NCBI RefSeq assembly: GCF_024529975.1
Contig: NZ_AP024897.1
Coordinates: 620,001 to 684,000, forward strand
Source: Vibrio quintilis
GTDB lineage: Bacteria > Pseudomonadota > Gammaproteobacteria > Enterobacterales > Vibrionaceae
Direction of reading: 5' to 3'
Length of the DNA stretch: 64,000 nucleotides
The notes beneath the pieces are model-generated. The model saw only the letters and a program-made list of their open reading frames with translations, ran no database searches and was not told the DNA's origin. A program made the position numbers and the translations under genes. Positions 25,981 to 34,482 of the stretch are shown in pieces (position 1 is the stretch's first letter; each line of letters starts with the position of its first letter).

Positions 25981-26319
25981 ATGATGCAATTCAGTTTTAA
26001 CAGTGGGCTTTACAAAGCGACCCGCATCGCGGGACGCTCACATAATTTTCTGGCCATCCGGTTGTCTGATCTGAAACAGGACACGAAAGTAACGGCATTA
26101 CCCGTGCTGCCAAATGAAGAGTTGAGAATCGAAGCGCAGGATGTTCTGGAGCAGGTCAGAAGCGGATTATTACTGATTAATGAAGAGGCCGGAAAAAATT
26201 ACTACATTTCGGAAATTCAGTATATTCCTTCTGATACACATTCTCCGGATATTTATCAGACATTAGCAATCGAATTATTGCAGAGAATTCATTTAGGCGC
26301 GGTGTTTACCACGCCTTGA
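25981..26319 (+). CDS. small protein of unknown function
   Basis: A 112-residue protein between fliJ and the avrE-type effector gene, which converges on it. It starts MMQFSFNSGLYKATRIAGRS and ends with a domain-like stretch (LEQVRSGLLLINEEAGKNYY followed by ISEIQYIPSDTHSPDIYQTL). No signal peptide or membrane segment is visible. The ribosome site is weak (an A-run before the ATG). I considered a DspF/CesT-type effector chaperone because of the neighbour, but the sequence lacks that family's look and the gene is on the other strand. Function not recognised. Confidence 0.55.
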   Translation: MMQFSFNSGLYKATRIAGRSHNFLAIRLSDLKQDTKVTALPVLPNEELRIEAQDVLEQVRSGLLLINEEAGKNYYISEIQYIPSDTHSPDIYQTLAIELLQRIHLGAVFTTP

Positions 26320-26406
26320 ATTGAATGATCCGGTCAGGATGGCGGATTGATGTTTCAGAGAGTACCGGGCTTCATCCGGACCCTGATGTCGCCCTGGGAT
26401 TTTAAA

Positions 26407-26430
26407 GGTGCCCCGCTTGTGCGGCGCACC
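26407..26430. terminator. terminator between the small gene and the avrE-type gene
   Basis: Hairpin GGTGC-C-CCGC, loop TTGT, GCGG-C-GCACC. On the minus strand it is followed by TTTAAAAT. It sits 17 bases past the avrE-type stop and can serve both converging genes. Confidence 0.65.
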
Positions 26431-26446
26431 GTTTCTGTGTCCGGAT

Positions 26447-29400
26447 TTATGCACGAACATCCAGCCCTTCCATCTTCAGCGTACGAATCGCCTGTGCCAG
26501 CTCAGGTTCAGAATGAACGACTTCGCCGGATAACTCATACCCTTTAGGCATATTCTGGCTGGCACCGTATTTGAACGTGATCGTACCTGCATCCCGGCCC
26601 ATTGATATGCTGTTGCTGCTGGTTCCGCCTGCCAGAGCGACCGGTGAACTAAAGCCTTCTTTATGCTGCCTGCTTTCTGTCACACCAATTGATTTAATTC
26701 GTCTGTTTTCCGGATTTTCCAGCGCTTTCTGAATATCTTTCAGTGATATTTTTCCCTGAACAAACGCTTCTTCCAGCCGGAGTTTGACGTCATCTTTCAA
26801 CTCCAGTGTCACAGATGTTTTGGCATTTTTTCCTGATCGGGCCCGGTTCAGAAGTTCCGTAAATCCCGGGTCCTGTTCCATTAAATGGTGAACCTGTCTG
26901 GCGACCGCCATTTTATTACCGGATCCGAGTGAAGCACTGAGAAAATCAATCATTCCGGCTTTATCGAGGTGGGCCGGATTGCTGTGGCTGATCACCGCTT
27001 TGGGCTCGGACATCATGTCAGCCTGTTGATCGGCTGCCTTCTGCTGTGTGGTATGACTGCGTATTTTATTCAGGGCATCATACTGTTTGTCGTTCACCGG
27101 TGTGATTTGATGGTTGCCAAAAAAGTGCTGATTGAGTGCTTCAAGCTGTTTTGCCGGGGTTTCCTGTGCCTTTGCTGCTTTGAGTGCCGTTTTATTTTGC
27201 ACGTCCGGAAATGCTTTTTCGAGACTATCAAACATGGTTTTTATTGCCGTATGAGAAACCGGTGCAGCCGGCGCTGTTTTGACTTCACCTTTCACACTGA
27301 CTGAGTTATCGATGGAAACCGACACTGCGGCCTGAACATTGGCTGATACCGGCAATAAGCCATTTTCATCCTTATGAATATTGACTGAAGTCAGGCCAAC
27401 AGAGGCCGATGCACTGGCGGAATTGAACAGACCACTTTTATCAGCCTGACTGGTGGCTGAGTTTTCAAGGCCGTGCTTGTGCATCTTTTCCTTGTTTACC
27501 CCTGCCAGATTCACTGAAGCGCTGATACCGGCACCCAGCCGGTCAGAATTGGATAACTGACCTGATTTGGCCATATCAGCCCCGGCACGGGCCTGCGCTG
27601 TGAGTGCCAGATCCAGGCTGAAATTCCATTTGTTACCATGAGTTGAGGTATGCTCTATGCCTTTATTCACCAGCTGATCCGGCGTAATTTTCCCGTTAGT
27701 CAGGCCATCAATGAACTGATCGATGTCTTTGCCCTGTACAGTGAAACTGACCTCATTATGCGTCACTTTACTCCCGCTGGCAGTCAGGCTGGCAACCAGA
27801 ACAGCACCGGGTCTGAAGGTTTGCTGACCATCGTTGAATTTTTTACTCAGTTCACTGGCAGACTTGCCGCTGATTTCCGGCAGGACATCTTTGGCGGCAC
27901 CGAATCCCAGTTTTCCTGAATAACCAAAGTTACTGCTGATCGTCACCTGAATACTGTCATTATCCTGCCCGCTAAAACTGATGTCATAGTTTCTTGCAAT
28001 ACCGGCACCGCCGGTTGGAAACATACCGACAATATGATCCAGTAAGGGGGCAGGTATAAAAGCGCCGGCCGTTTCTGCGCCGTAATTCCGGTTAATTGCG
28101 ACCGAGTCAGAGGATTTTAACGAGTGAAGCAGTGACTTCATCTTTTGATTCAGTTCGGTTTGATCTGTGGCTTCCAGCGCAGCTTTGGTGATTTGGTTAA
28201 CGCCATGTTCTGAGTCATTGAAAACCCGGATGAAATATTTGGTGGCATCATAATTGGCTTCCGCATCCTGATGACTTTGCATGCCCTGATCGGTGAAATG
28301 TTTGATCTGGTTTTTTCCGTAGAAGTCGTCGCGGATTTCTGATAATTGCTGTTGCAGCAAATCAATGCTTTCGCCATCTGAGAGATCACCCATCAGTTCG
28401 GCTGCGTTGAGTAAGTGATCCAGTTTTTGCATGGCCATGGTGTCGAGCACCAGGCGGGATTTGACCAGCGCCATCTGATCATTCGGATCCCGCTGACGAC
28501 CCAGCGGGATCTCCGTTTTCTGGTGACTCATGTTCAGTTTATTATCGGTAAACTGCTGCAGCAGTTTCTCCGGATGACTTTGTTCGGATGAGGGGGCGTG
28601 TTTCCATGTATTTAACAGTTCGGCACTCAGATCATGCCCGGAACGGTTTGGATTCAGGGCCTGTGTGGCTGCTTTAAAGCGCGGTGGCTGATAATCCGTT
28701 TTGACTGCTCCGCTATCATTGAGAATGCCCTGATGCTGACCAAGTGACAGTAAACGGCTGTGTGCACTTTGTTCCAGCTCGTTGCGAAATGCTTCCAGCT
28801 GCTCTTTCAGAGAAGCGCCTGCTTCTCCGGTCTCTAACTGATCAATTCTGGTTTTGATATCTTTATCCGGTCTGGGCGGCAGCAGCCCGGATGCCAGTTG
28901 TTCCGTATGTTTATCGAGCATTTTAAACATACGTTGTTCTTGTTGATACAGACCGGTTAAGCCTGCCCGGCCTTTCCAGGTATGCTGAACTGAATTGGCA
29001 GCGGTTGTGAGCGGACGGGGGACTTCCAGCGTTGGTTTAAACACGTGAGCTTTCAGCCGGGATTTAAAGCTGGTGCTGACCTGATGGCTTTCCAGCCCGG
29101 AAAAGCCACCGGCTTCTGCCGTGACCTGATATTGTCCGCCATGCTTGTTCAGTTTAAAGTTTTTGGTTCCGGCTGATAAATGATCAAAGAGCTGATCCCG
29201 GATGCTGCTCTGGCTGTTATCCTGTACCTGAGCTTCTGTTGATGTGTTCGTTTTCCACTGATCCTGCACTTTGGATAGCGTTTCACCCTGATCGGTCGTC
29301 AGGGTGATCTGACGACTGGCATTCAGATCCAGATGCGTGATTTGCTGGCCTTCCGGCAATTCAGGTAAGGTATGTTCCTGCCACTGAATATCCGTTTCCT

Positions 29401-31657
29401 GACGATGGGGTCTTTGCCAGTCGCGGGCTTGCAGCGTAAATAATTTTCCATCCTCCGTGAGTGCGTGCAGTGTCTGACTTTCGTCAACACTCAGTTGTTT
29501 GATTTCTCCGGACACGCCATGCTGGCTGATATTCAGTGGCGGATGAGCCGGTTTTTCTGTGCCGGGTTTGAGCCGGGTATAAGTCAGCTGGCCATTTTCA
29601 TCCAATGTGATATGGCGGTGATTATTGAGGACTGCGGCGGCTTTGATTTTTCCTTCGGGTGTGCCTTTCGGACCTTCATCGAGTTTCGGCTTACCGCGGG
29701 ACTGACTCAGGGTAAACATATCGCTGTGGCCAAAGCCGATGGTTTCGGTTTTTTGCTGAAAGGTGATTTTCTTTAATTCACCATCTTTGATGGCATAGGG
29801 CAGACCATCTCTGCCCCGGTGTAATCCTTCAATTTTATCATCGACTTTCACCCATTGACGGGTCATCTTGTCTTTCGCAAACAGCTTACCGTCATGGGCA
29901 GCCAGCTCGCCTCTCTGGCCGAAGTTTTGCACATGGATTTTGTCCTCGCCGGCGGGCATCAGTCCCTGCTGATTATCCAGATGCAGCACATCGGTTAAAT
30001 TCCAGCCGGGCCGGAAGGTTTGTTTGTTCGGATTCAGCGGACAGGCATGGGTGTGATCGTGTTTGTCTTTGGCCAGCAGGGAAATACCGCCTTCACCGTG
30101 GTGAGTAAATCCTTCAAACTGAATATCCTGACCCAGCAGATGTTTCAGCCGGGTCGTGTCGACCGGCTTAAAGTGAGCTTCTTTTCCTGATGCCGGTAGC
30201 GGTGCCGCCAGCAGGTTGTTTTTCTGATCGATGGCAAATAACTGGTCATCAGTCATGCCGACTTTTGCCAGGTGGAGGGCAGTCTCTGATGAGGATGAAG
30301 CATGCAGATGAGTGGTCAGTTCTGTCGTTTCATCCGCTTTGGCCGTCAGTGAGGTCATGATGGTTAATTTTCCGGGCTGGTCGTCTTCCTGCTTAAGCAG
30401 GCAGGCAATTCTGCCGGATTGGCTCATACTGAAACTGGTGATCTCCTGACCGGTGTCTTCACCCTCCTGACCGGAACTGATACTGACCAGCTGTTGTTTG
30501 TTTTTCAGGCCATAGAGCTGGTGGTCTCCCTGCGTTGACAGCTGGCTGATATCGCTGTCATGTTTTTCCCAGACGCCCTGATCATTTAACTGATGCAGTT
30601 GACTGTGATGCATCCGGAAGTGCCGGCCCTGATCGTCTGTGTGGACGCCGGTTGCAACCGACAGGTAACTTTTTTCTCCCACCGGCTGACCCGATTGTGT
30701 CAGGTGCGTGTGCAGAGATTCGGGCACCTTTTGCGGATTGATCATGGGGGTTGAACTGTGCAGCGCAATCAGACCGGTTTCAGAATGACTGGCGATTTCA
30801 AAAACCCGTCCCTGTTTGTCCAGCATCAGTTGCTCTTGTCCGTCCTGATGACTTTCATGGGCAATGTAGTGGCGGGAGGGTTCATTGAATGCAGCTGTCA
30901 GAATCGTTGCGACAGCGGGTGACATCTCTTTATCCGGCATCAGCCGGCCATTTTTGAGGTTGAAGCGGGGCGTTTCCAGCACTTTTCCCTGCTCCGGATC
31001 AATGCCTTCATGGTCACCTTCTTCAATCGCAGGCAGATGATTTTGTTGCTTTATTTGCTCTTTGCGTTGCTGATATACCTGAAAGTGCTGATTCAGTTCT
31101 GTATGGGTACCAATAATGTCAGTGTCCACGCCTTCATGAGCACTCTCTTCAATTGCCGGCAGATGTCTGGCTGCTTCAGCCACTGCCTGACGTTGTTTGA
31201 AAGCTTCAAAGTGTTGTGTGACTTCCGGATCTTCAGCATCTGAAGTCATACTTGCGTCAGTGGCAGAAGCGGATGACAGCGGTTCTTGTCGTCTGCTGTC
31301 TTCCGCGGCAAATAAATCGCCCAGCGATTGCCGGTGAGACAGGGCTTGTGTGGCTCTTTGTTCCGGCTGGATCTCTGAAGAGGTGGCTTTCTCTTTACCT
31401 GTACCAAAACCAAAGAAGCGCTTTAGTCCGGATAATGTCTGGTTTTTCGTTCGCGCGACGGGCTGGTTATCCGGCGTTGTGGTCCGTTGAGTCAGTTGTG
31501 TCGGTGCAGTGGACTGACTGCCCTGACGGGCAAGGGAAATGACTTCACCATGCTGAGCCACTTTATTTTTTTGTACCAGATGAAGAGAATGATGTCTTTG
31601 ACTGGATGTTGCCTGTATCTGATCAATATGATGAAGGCTGGTACTTTGAATTCTCAT
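26447..31657 (-). CDS. dspE/avrE-like: DspE/AvrE-family type III effector
   Basis: The product has about 1736 residues from ATG 31657 (AGAGGA nine bases before it; an in-frame start at 31780 has no such site). It resembles Erwinia DspE along its length: MSHQKTEIPLGRQRDPND at about residue 1043 is almost the same as in DspE, a segment after it (KSRLVLDTM) fits too, and the last 80 residues align, with GTITFKYGASQN and a final KMEGLDVRA. AvrE-family proteins are injected into host cells by Hrp type III systems; in plant pathogens they promote water soaking and have been shown to form water- and solute-permeable channels. The N-terminal 230 residues are low-complexity and include a 42-residue repeat pair. 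The middle has propeller-like repeats. No chaperone gene is adjacent. It follows a hrpW-type gene by 201 bases and probably shares its hrp-box promoter. Confidence 0.93.
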   Translation of the reverse strand: MRIQSTSLHHIDQIQATSSQRHHSLHLVQKNKVAQHGEVISLARQGSQSTAPTQLTQRTTTPDNQPVARTKNQTLSGLKRFFGFGTGKEKATSSEIQPEQRATQALSHRQSLGDLFAAEDSRRQEPLSSASATDASMTSDAEDPEVTQHFEAFKQRQAVAEAARHLPAIEESAHEGVDTDIIGTHTELNQHFQVYQQRKEQIKQQNHLPAIEEGDHEGIDPEQGKVLETPRFNLKNGRLMPDKEMSPAVATILTAAFNEPSRHYIAHESHQDGQEQLMLDKQGRVFEIASHSETGLIALHSSTPMINPQKVPESLHTHLTQSGQPVGEKSYLSVATGVHTDDQGRHFRMHHSQLHQLNDQGVWEKHDSDISQLSTQGDHQLYGLKNKQQLVSISSGQEGEDTGQEITSFSMSQSGRIACLLKQEDDQPGKLTIMTSLTAKADETTELTTHLHASSSSETALHLAKVGMTDDQLFAIDQKNNLLAAPLPASGKEAHFKPVDTTRLKHLLGQDIQFEGFTHHGEGGISLLAKDKHDHTHACPLNPNKQTFRPGWNLTDVLHLDNQQGLMPAGEDKIHVQNFGQRGELAAHDGKLFAKDKMTRQWVKVDDKIEGLHRGRDGLPYAIKDGELKKITFQQKTETIGFGHSDMFTLSQSRGKPKLDEGPKGTPEGKIKAAAVLNNHRHITLDENGQLTYTRLKPGTEKPAHPPLNISQHGVSGEIKQLSVDESQTLHALTEDGKLFTLQARDWQRPHRQETDIQWQEHTLPELPEGQQITHLDLNASRQITLTTDQGETLSKVQDQWKTNTSTEAQVQDNSQSSIRDQLFDHLSAGTKNFKLNKHGGQYQVTAEAGGFSGLESHQVSTSFKSRLKAHVFKPTLEVPRPLTTAANSVQHTWKGRAGLTGLYQQEQRMFKMLDKHTEQLASGLLPPRPDKDIKTRIDQLETGEAGASLKEQLEAFRNELEQSAHSRLLSLGQHQGILNDSGAVKTDYQPPRFKAATQALNPNRSGHDLSAELLNTWKHAPSSEQSHPEKLLQQFTDNKLNMSHQKTEIPLGRQRDPNDQMALVKSRLVLDTMAMQKLDHLLNAAELMGDLSDGESIDLLQQQLSEIRDDFYGKNQIKHFTDQGMQSHQDAEANYDATKYFIRVFNDSEHGVNQITKAALEATDQTELNQKMKSLLHSLKSSDSVAINRNYGAETAGAFIPAPLLDHIVGMFPTGGAGIARNYDISFSGQDNDSIQVTISSNFGYSGKLGFGAAKDVLPEISGKSASELSKKFNDGQQTFRPGAVLVASLTASGSKVTHNEVSFTVQGKDIDQFIDGLTNGKITPDQLVNKGIEHTSTHGNKWNFSLDLALTAQARAGADMAKSGQLSNSDRLGAGISASVNLAGVNKEKMHKHGLENSATSQADKSGLFNSASASASVGLTSVNIHKDENGLLPVSANVQAAVSVSIDNSVSVKGEVKTAPAAPVSHTAIKTMFDSLEKAFPDVQNKTALKAAKAQETPAKQLEALNQHFFGNHQITPVNDKQYDALNKIRSHTTQQKAADQQADMMSEPKAVISHSNPAHLDKAGMIDFLSASLGSGNKMAVARQVHHLMEQDPGFTELLNRARSGKNAKTSVTLELKDDVKLRLEEAFVQGKISLKDIQKALENPENRRIKSIGVTESRQHKEGFSSPVALAGGTSSNSISMGRDAGTITFKYGASQNMPKGYELSGEVVHSEPELAQAIRTLKMEGLDVRA
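30995..31213 (-). repeat. 42-residue tandem repeat inside the AvrE-type effector
   Basis: Two units about 126 bases apart encode HFEAFKQRQ...HLPAIEESAHEGVD and HFQVYQQRK...HLPAIEEGDHEGID (about residues 149-178 and 191-220). They lie in the N-terminal region, before the first propeller-like part. The core HLPAIEE..HEG.D is perfect in both. Confidence 0.8.
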
Positions 31658-31858
31658 GGGTAATTTCCTCTGTCGCAGAGATGTCAATGCCAGCGCCTGT
31701 TGACTGCTGTCGTTAAAACGACACCAAAGAGCAACGGGCTTGATTGGACTGGTGATAAAATGATGATGCCGGCCCGACAAAGACTGACTTTATCTGCCGG
31801 CATGCTTTTCGCCTTGCTTAACAAACGTTCGTTGCAGAACGCTTATCTGATGAGCGGG

Positions 31859-32980
31859 TTACGAAATATGTAATGCGCCTGAGTCCGGCAGCTTGTACAT
31901 GCCTTTCACATTTTCAGTTTTGACGTTATGTGCGGTGACGCTGACACTGTTACTGTCACTCTGGACCAGCGCATGTTTACCATTCGTGGCGGTGACATTG
32001 TTCAGCTGAATATCCCAGTCACCCTGCTGTCCGCCGTTGGTGCGTACCAGTTTGCCAAAATCATCGGCCTGCACATTATCTAAAATGAGTTTACCGGGGG
32101 CATTCAGCTGGAAGATTTTATCGTCAGCACCTTTGGCACTGCTGTTGGATATTTCGATGGTGCCGCTTTTTTTCATCGTCAGGGCATCTTCCCCGACATT
32201 GGTCCAGTGCACATTATCAAGTTTTGCATCTCCCCGGACATGAATGCCATCGGCTTCGTTATCTCCCAGTACGACATTTTTCAGGGAAGCACCGTCTTCA
32301 AGAATAAACAGGGGTTTTTGATCTTCAGACTGACCACCATCGCCGAGTTTACTGCTGGCCGTGAATGTTTTGCCTTTGCCATCGAATGTTTCCCCGGCTT
32401 TCACCACGATGGGTTCGTTAATCACGGTCGCATCTGAAGCCGCCTCCGGGAACATGGTGTGGCTGACACTGCCTGTCGGGCTGGCTGAACCTGCCTCACC
32501 CGTGTCAGCAGACGCTGCTGATGAAAGCGGACTCTGTTCACTCAATGCCGGAGCACTGCCGCTCTGAGGTGATTGCGGATGACCAAAAGTACCCGGATTG
32601 TTATCCATCATTTTGCCGATTTCTTTGGTCAGCGGTTGCGTGGGTGCAGAGACCTGTCCCTCACCGTTGCCGCTTTGCTGAATGGCATTTTTCATCAGAT
32701 CCGAGCCCAGATTCTGCATGACATTGTCAGCTTTTCCGGTATTACCCAGGCTGTTTTGCGGGCTGCCTTCCTGAGTCTCTCCGTTCTGGCCTTGTTTGAG
32801 TAAGGTTTCCAGCAAAGCCATAATCAGCTCTGAAAGCATGGAGGAGACTTTATCGCTGCCTTGTTGCTGGTTGTTTGCACCGGCATCCTGAAGCGCTGGT
32901 GTTTTGTCTGACTGCTGAGGTGCGGCAAGTTCGTTTAAACCGTCTGCAGTCGAAGAAATACGTAAATTAAGATTAATCAT
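31859..32980 (-). CDS. hrpW-like: HrpW-type harpin/pectate-lyase-like type III secreted protein
   Basis: From ATG 32980 (GAGAG site upstream) the protein has 373 residues and no signal peptide or cysteines. Residues 1 to about 190 are harpin-like: rich in Gln, Ser, Gly and Asn, with a helical patch (SSMLSELIMALLETLLKQGQ). From about residue 195 it resembles family-3 pectate lyases as found in HrpW of Erwinia and Pseudomonas: KLGDGGQSEDQKPLF, NVVLGDNEADGIHV, NVGEDALTMKKSG, SSAKGADDKIFQLN and DDFGKLVRTNGG. HrpW proteins are secreted by Hrp systems and in those bacteria have no proven pectate lyase activity but retain the fold. It lies upstream of the avrE-type gene and is preceded by a perfect hrp box. 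Its length is shorter than Erwinia HrpW (about 447 residues), by the N-terminal part. Confidence 0.9.
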   Translation of the reverse strand: MINLNLRISSTADGLNELAAPQQSDKTPALQDAGANNQQQGSDKVSSMLSELIMALLETLLKQGQNGETQEGSPQNSLGNTGKADNVMQNLGSDLMKNAIQQSGNGEGQVSAPTQPLTKEIGKMMDNNPGTFGHPQSPQSGSAPALSEQSPLSSAASADTGEAGSASPTGSVSHTMFPEAASDATVINEPIVVKAGETFDGKGKTFTASSKLGDGGQSEDQKPLFILEDGASLKNVVLGDNEADGIHVRGDAKLDNVHWTNVGEDALTMKKSGTIEISNSSAKGADDKIFQLNAPGKLILDNVQADDFGKLVRTNGGQQGDWDIQLNNVTATNGKHALVQSDSNSVSVTAHNVKTENVKGMYKLPDSGALHIS

Positions 32981-33083
32981 TGCTGTTTTCTCTCTTTGAT
33001 TGAGCTGGCCGGAACCTGCAACGGATCCGAAGGTTTGCATCCTGCACCGTTCAGAATTTGATAGTCGCGGTGAAAGCATTATT

Positions 33084-33112
33084 TGGGTGGAAGCTGCGGG
33101 TGAAATGGTTCC
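33084..33112 (-). promoter_or_regulatory. hrp box (HrpL-type sigma factor promoter)
   Basis: On the minus strand the sequence is GGAACC, 16 bases, CCACCCA, which exactly fits the hrp box GGAACC-N15/16-CCACNNA recognised by the ECF sigma factor HrpL. It lies 103 bases before the hrpW-type start and points towards it. No second hrp box was found in the 201 bases before the avrE-type gene, so one transcript for both genes is likely. Another GGAACC at 33011-33016 on the plus strand has no CCAC partner. Confidence 0.85.
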
Positions 33113-33205
33113 TTTGACATGAATAAAAACTGTCCATCAATGCGCAGCTCACACCGGAAATGAACCGCATGACTGTGATGTGAGGAGATGCCCGGAGAGA
33201 AAAAC

Positions 33206-33229
33206 AAAACCCCGCAAAAGCGGGGTTTT
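33206..33229. terminator. Rho-independent terminator left of the IS200-like array
   Basis: Perfect hairpin AAAACCCCGC, loop AAAA, GCGGGGTTTT. It is just 3 bases from the first IS200-like unit. It probably once ended a gene to the right on the minus strand, whose body has since been lost, and now insulates the hrpW-type promoter. Confidence 0.7.
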
Positions 33230-33232
33230 CAT

Positions 33233-33857
33233 TGTCATCCCTAAACCACCGCCTTGGGCGGTGGTGATTGAACCTTGGGGCTATTGCCCGAAGAAATGCC
33301 CATGTTAGAAGTAAACCTCTTATTCACCACAAGTAAGAGGAAACAAAAAACATGGGCGACTATAGAAGTTCATCACATGTCTATTGGCGTTGTAAATACC
33401 ATATAGTTTGGACGCCGAAATACAGATTCAAGATCCTGAAAGGTAACGTAGGTAAGGAGCTTTATCGCTCAATCTATATTTTATGCAATATGAAAGATTG
33501 CGAGGTCTTGGAACTAAATGTTCAGCAAGATCATGTTCATCTGGTTGTGATAGTTCCACCAAAAGTGTCTATCTCAACGTTGATGGGGATGTTGAAAGGA
33601 CGTTCGGCAATCCGGTTGTTTAACAAATTCCCGCATATAAGAAAGAAGCTCTGGGGAAATCATTTTTGGGCAAGAGGTTACTTTGTCGATACGGTTGGCG
33701 TAAATGAAGAAATCATCAGACGTTACGTCAGACACCAAGATAAGAAAGATCAAGAATACGAGGCGCAGTTAGAGTTGAAGATGAACTAACAGCGCGAGAA
33801 TGCTCCCTTTCAGGGGGCTGTAAACCAAAGCCGCCTTCTAAGAAGGCGGATTTTTAC
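33233..33857 (+). mobile_element. IS200-like element, tandem unit 1
   Basis: A 625-base unit with one tnpA gene. The left end holds a perfect hairpin CCACCGCC-TTG-GGCGGTGG and the right end CCGCCTTC-TAA-GAAGGCGG, followed by a T-run and AC. These subterminal hairpins are the sites recognised by single-strand HUH transposases. It has no inverted terminal repeats or target duplication, as normal for the family. The unit directly abuts unit 2. Confidence 0.88.
33352..33789 (+). CDS. tnpA: IS200-family HUH transposase TnpA, copy 1
   Basis: A 145-residue transposase of the Y1 (single tyrosine) type. The HUH motif is seen as QQDHVHLVVIVPP (residues about 59-71), and the likely catalytic tyrosine is in EEIIRRYVRHQ near the C-terminus. 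TnpA cuts and joins single-stranded DNA at subterminal hairpins. The protein is identical in all three tandem copies, and all look intact. A TnpB partner gene is absent, which makes this an IS200-type rather than IS605-type element. Confidence 0.93.
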   Translation: MGDYRSSSHVYWRCKYHIVWTPKYRFKILKGNVGKELYRSIYILCNMKDCEVLELNVQQDHVHLVVIVPPKVSISTLMGMLKGRSAIRLFNKFPHIRKKLWGNHFWARGYFVDTVGVNEEIIRRYVRHQDKKDQEYEAQLELKMN

Positions 33858-34482
33858 TGTCATCCCTAAACCACCGCCTTGGGCGGTGGTGATTGAACCT
33901 TGGGGCTATTGCCCGAAGAAATGCCCATGTTAGAAGTAAACCTCTTATTCACCACAAGTAAGAGGAAACAAAAAACATGGGCGACTATAGAAGTTCATCA
34001 CATGTCTATTGGCGTTGTAAATACCATATAGTTTGGACGCCGAAATACAGATTCAAGATCCTGAAAGGTAACGTAGGTAAGGAGCTTTATCGCTCAATCT
34101 ATATTTTATGCAATATGAAAGATTGCGAGGTCTTGGAACTAAATGTTCAGCAAGATCATGTTCATCTGGTTGTGATAGTTCCACCAAAAGTGTCTATCTC
34201 AACGTTGATGGGGATGTTGAAAGGACGTTCGGCAATCCGGTTGTTTAACAAATTCCCGCATATAAGAAAGAAGCTCTGGGGAAATCATTTTTGGGCAAGA
34301 GGTTACTTTGTCGATACGGTTGGCGTAAATGAAGAAATCATCAGACGTTACGTCAGACACCAAGATAAGAAAGATCAAGAATACGAGGCGCAGTTAGAGT
34401 TGAAGATGAACTAACAGCGCGAGAATGCTCCCTTTCAGGGGGCTGTAAACCAAAGCCGCCTTCTAAGAAGGCGGATTTTTAC
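33858..34482 (+). mobile_element. IS200-like element, tandem unit 2
   Basis: Directly repeats unit 1 with a period of 625 bases and no spacer. The left neighbour ends in TTTTTAC, the junction then reads TGTCATCC. The same junction is present between units 2 and 3. Confidence 0.88.
33977..34414 (+). CDS. tnpA: IS200-family HUH transposase TnpA, copy 2
   Basis: Identical in protein to copy 1 (145 residues, HUH motif DHVHL, catalytic tyrosine in RRYVRHQ). No frame break. Confidence 0.93.
   Translation: MGDYRSSSHVYWRCKYHIVWTPKYRFKILKGNVGKELYRSIYILCNMKDCEVLELNVQQDHVHLVVIVPPKVSISTLMGMLKGRSAIRLFNKFPHIRKKLWGNHFWARGYFVDTVGVNEEIIRRYVRHQDKKDQEYEAQLELKMN

Noticed and set aside
25981..26319. DspF/CesT-type chaperone for the AvrE-type effector
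   Set aside because: Size fits loosely, but the gene is on the opposite strand and converges on the effector, and the sequence does not show the acidic class I chaperone pattern.
31658..31858. Second hrp box before the avrE-type gene
   Set aside because: No GGAACC with CCAC at the right spacing on the minus strand; a common transcript with hrpW is simpler.
33011..33016. GGAACC on the plus strand as another hrp box
   Set aside because: No CCACNNA after 15 or 16 bases, and it points away from the effector genes.
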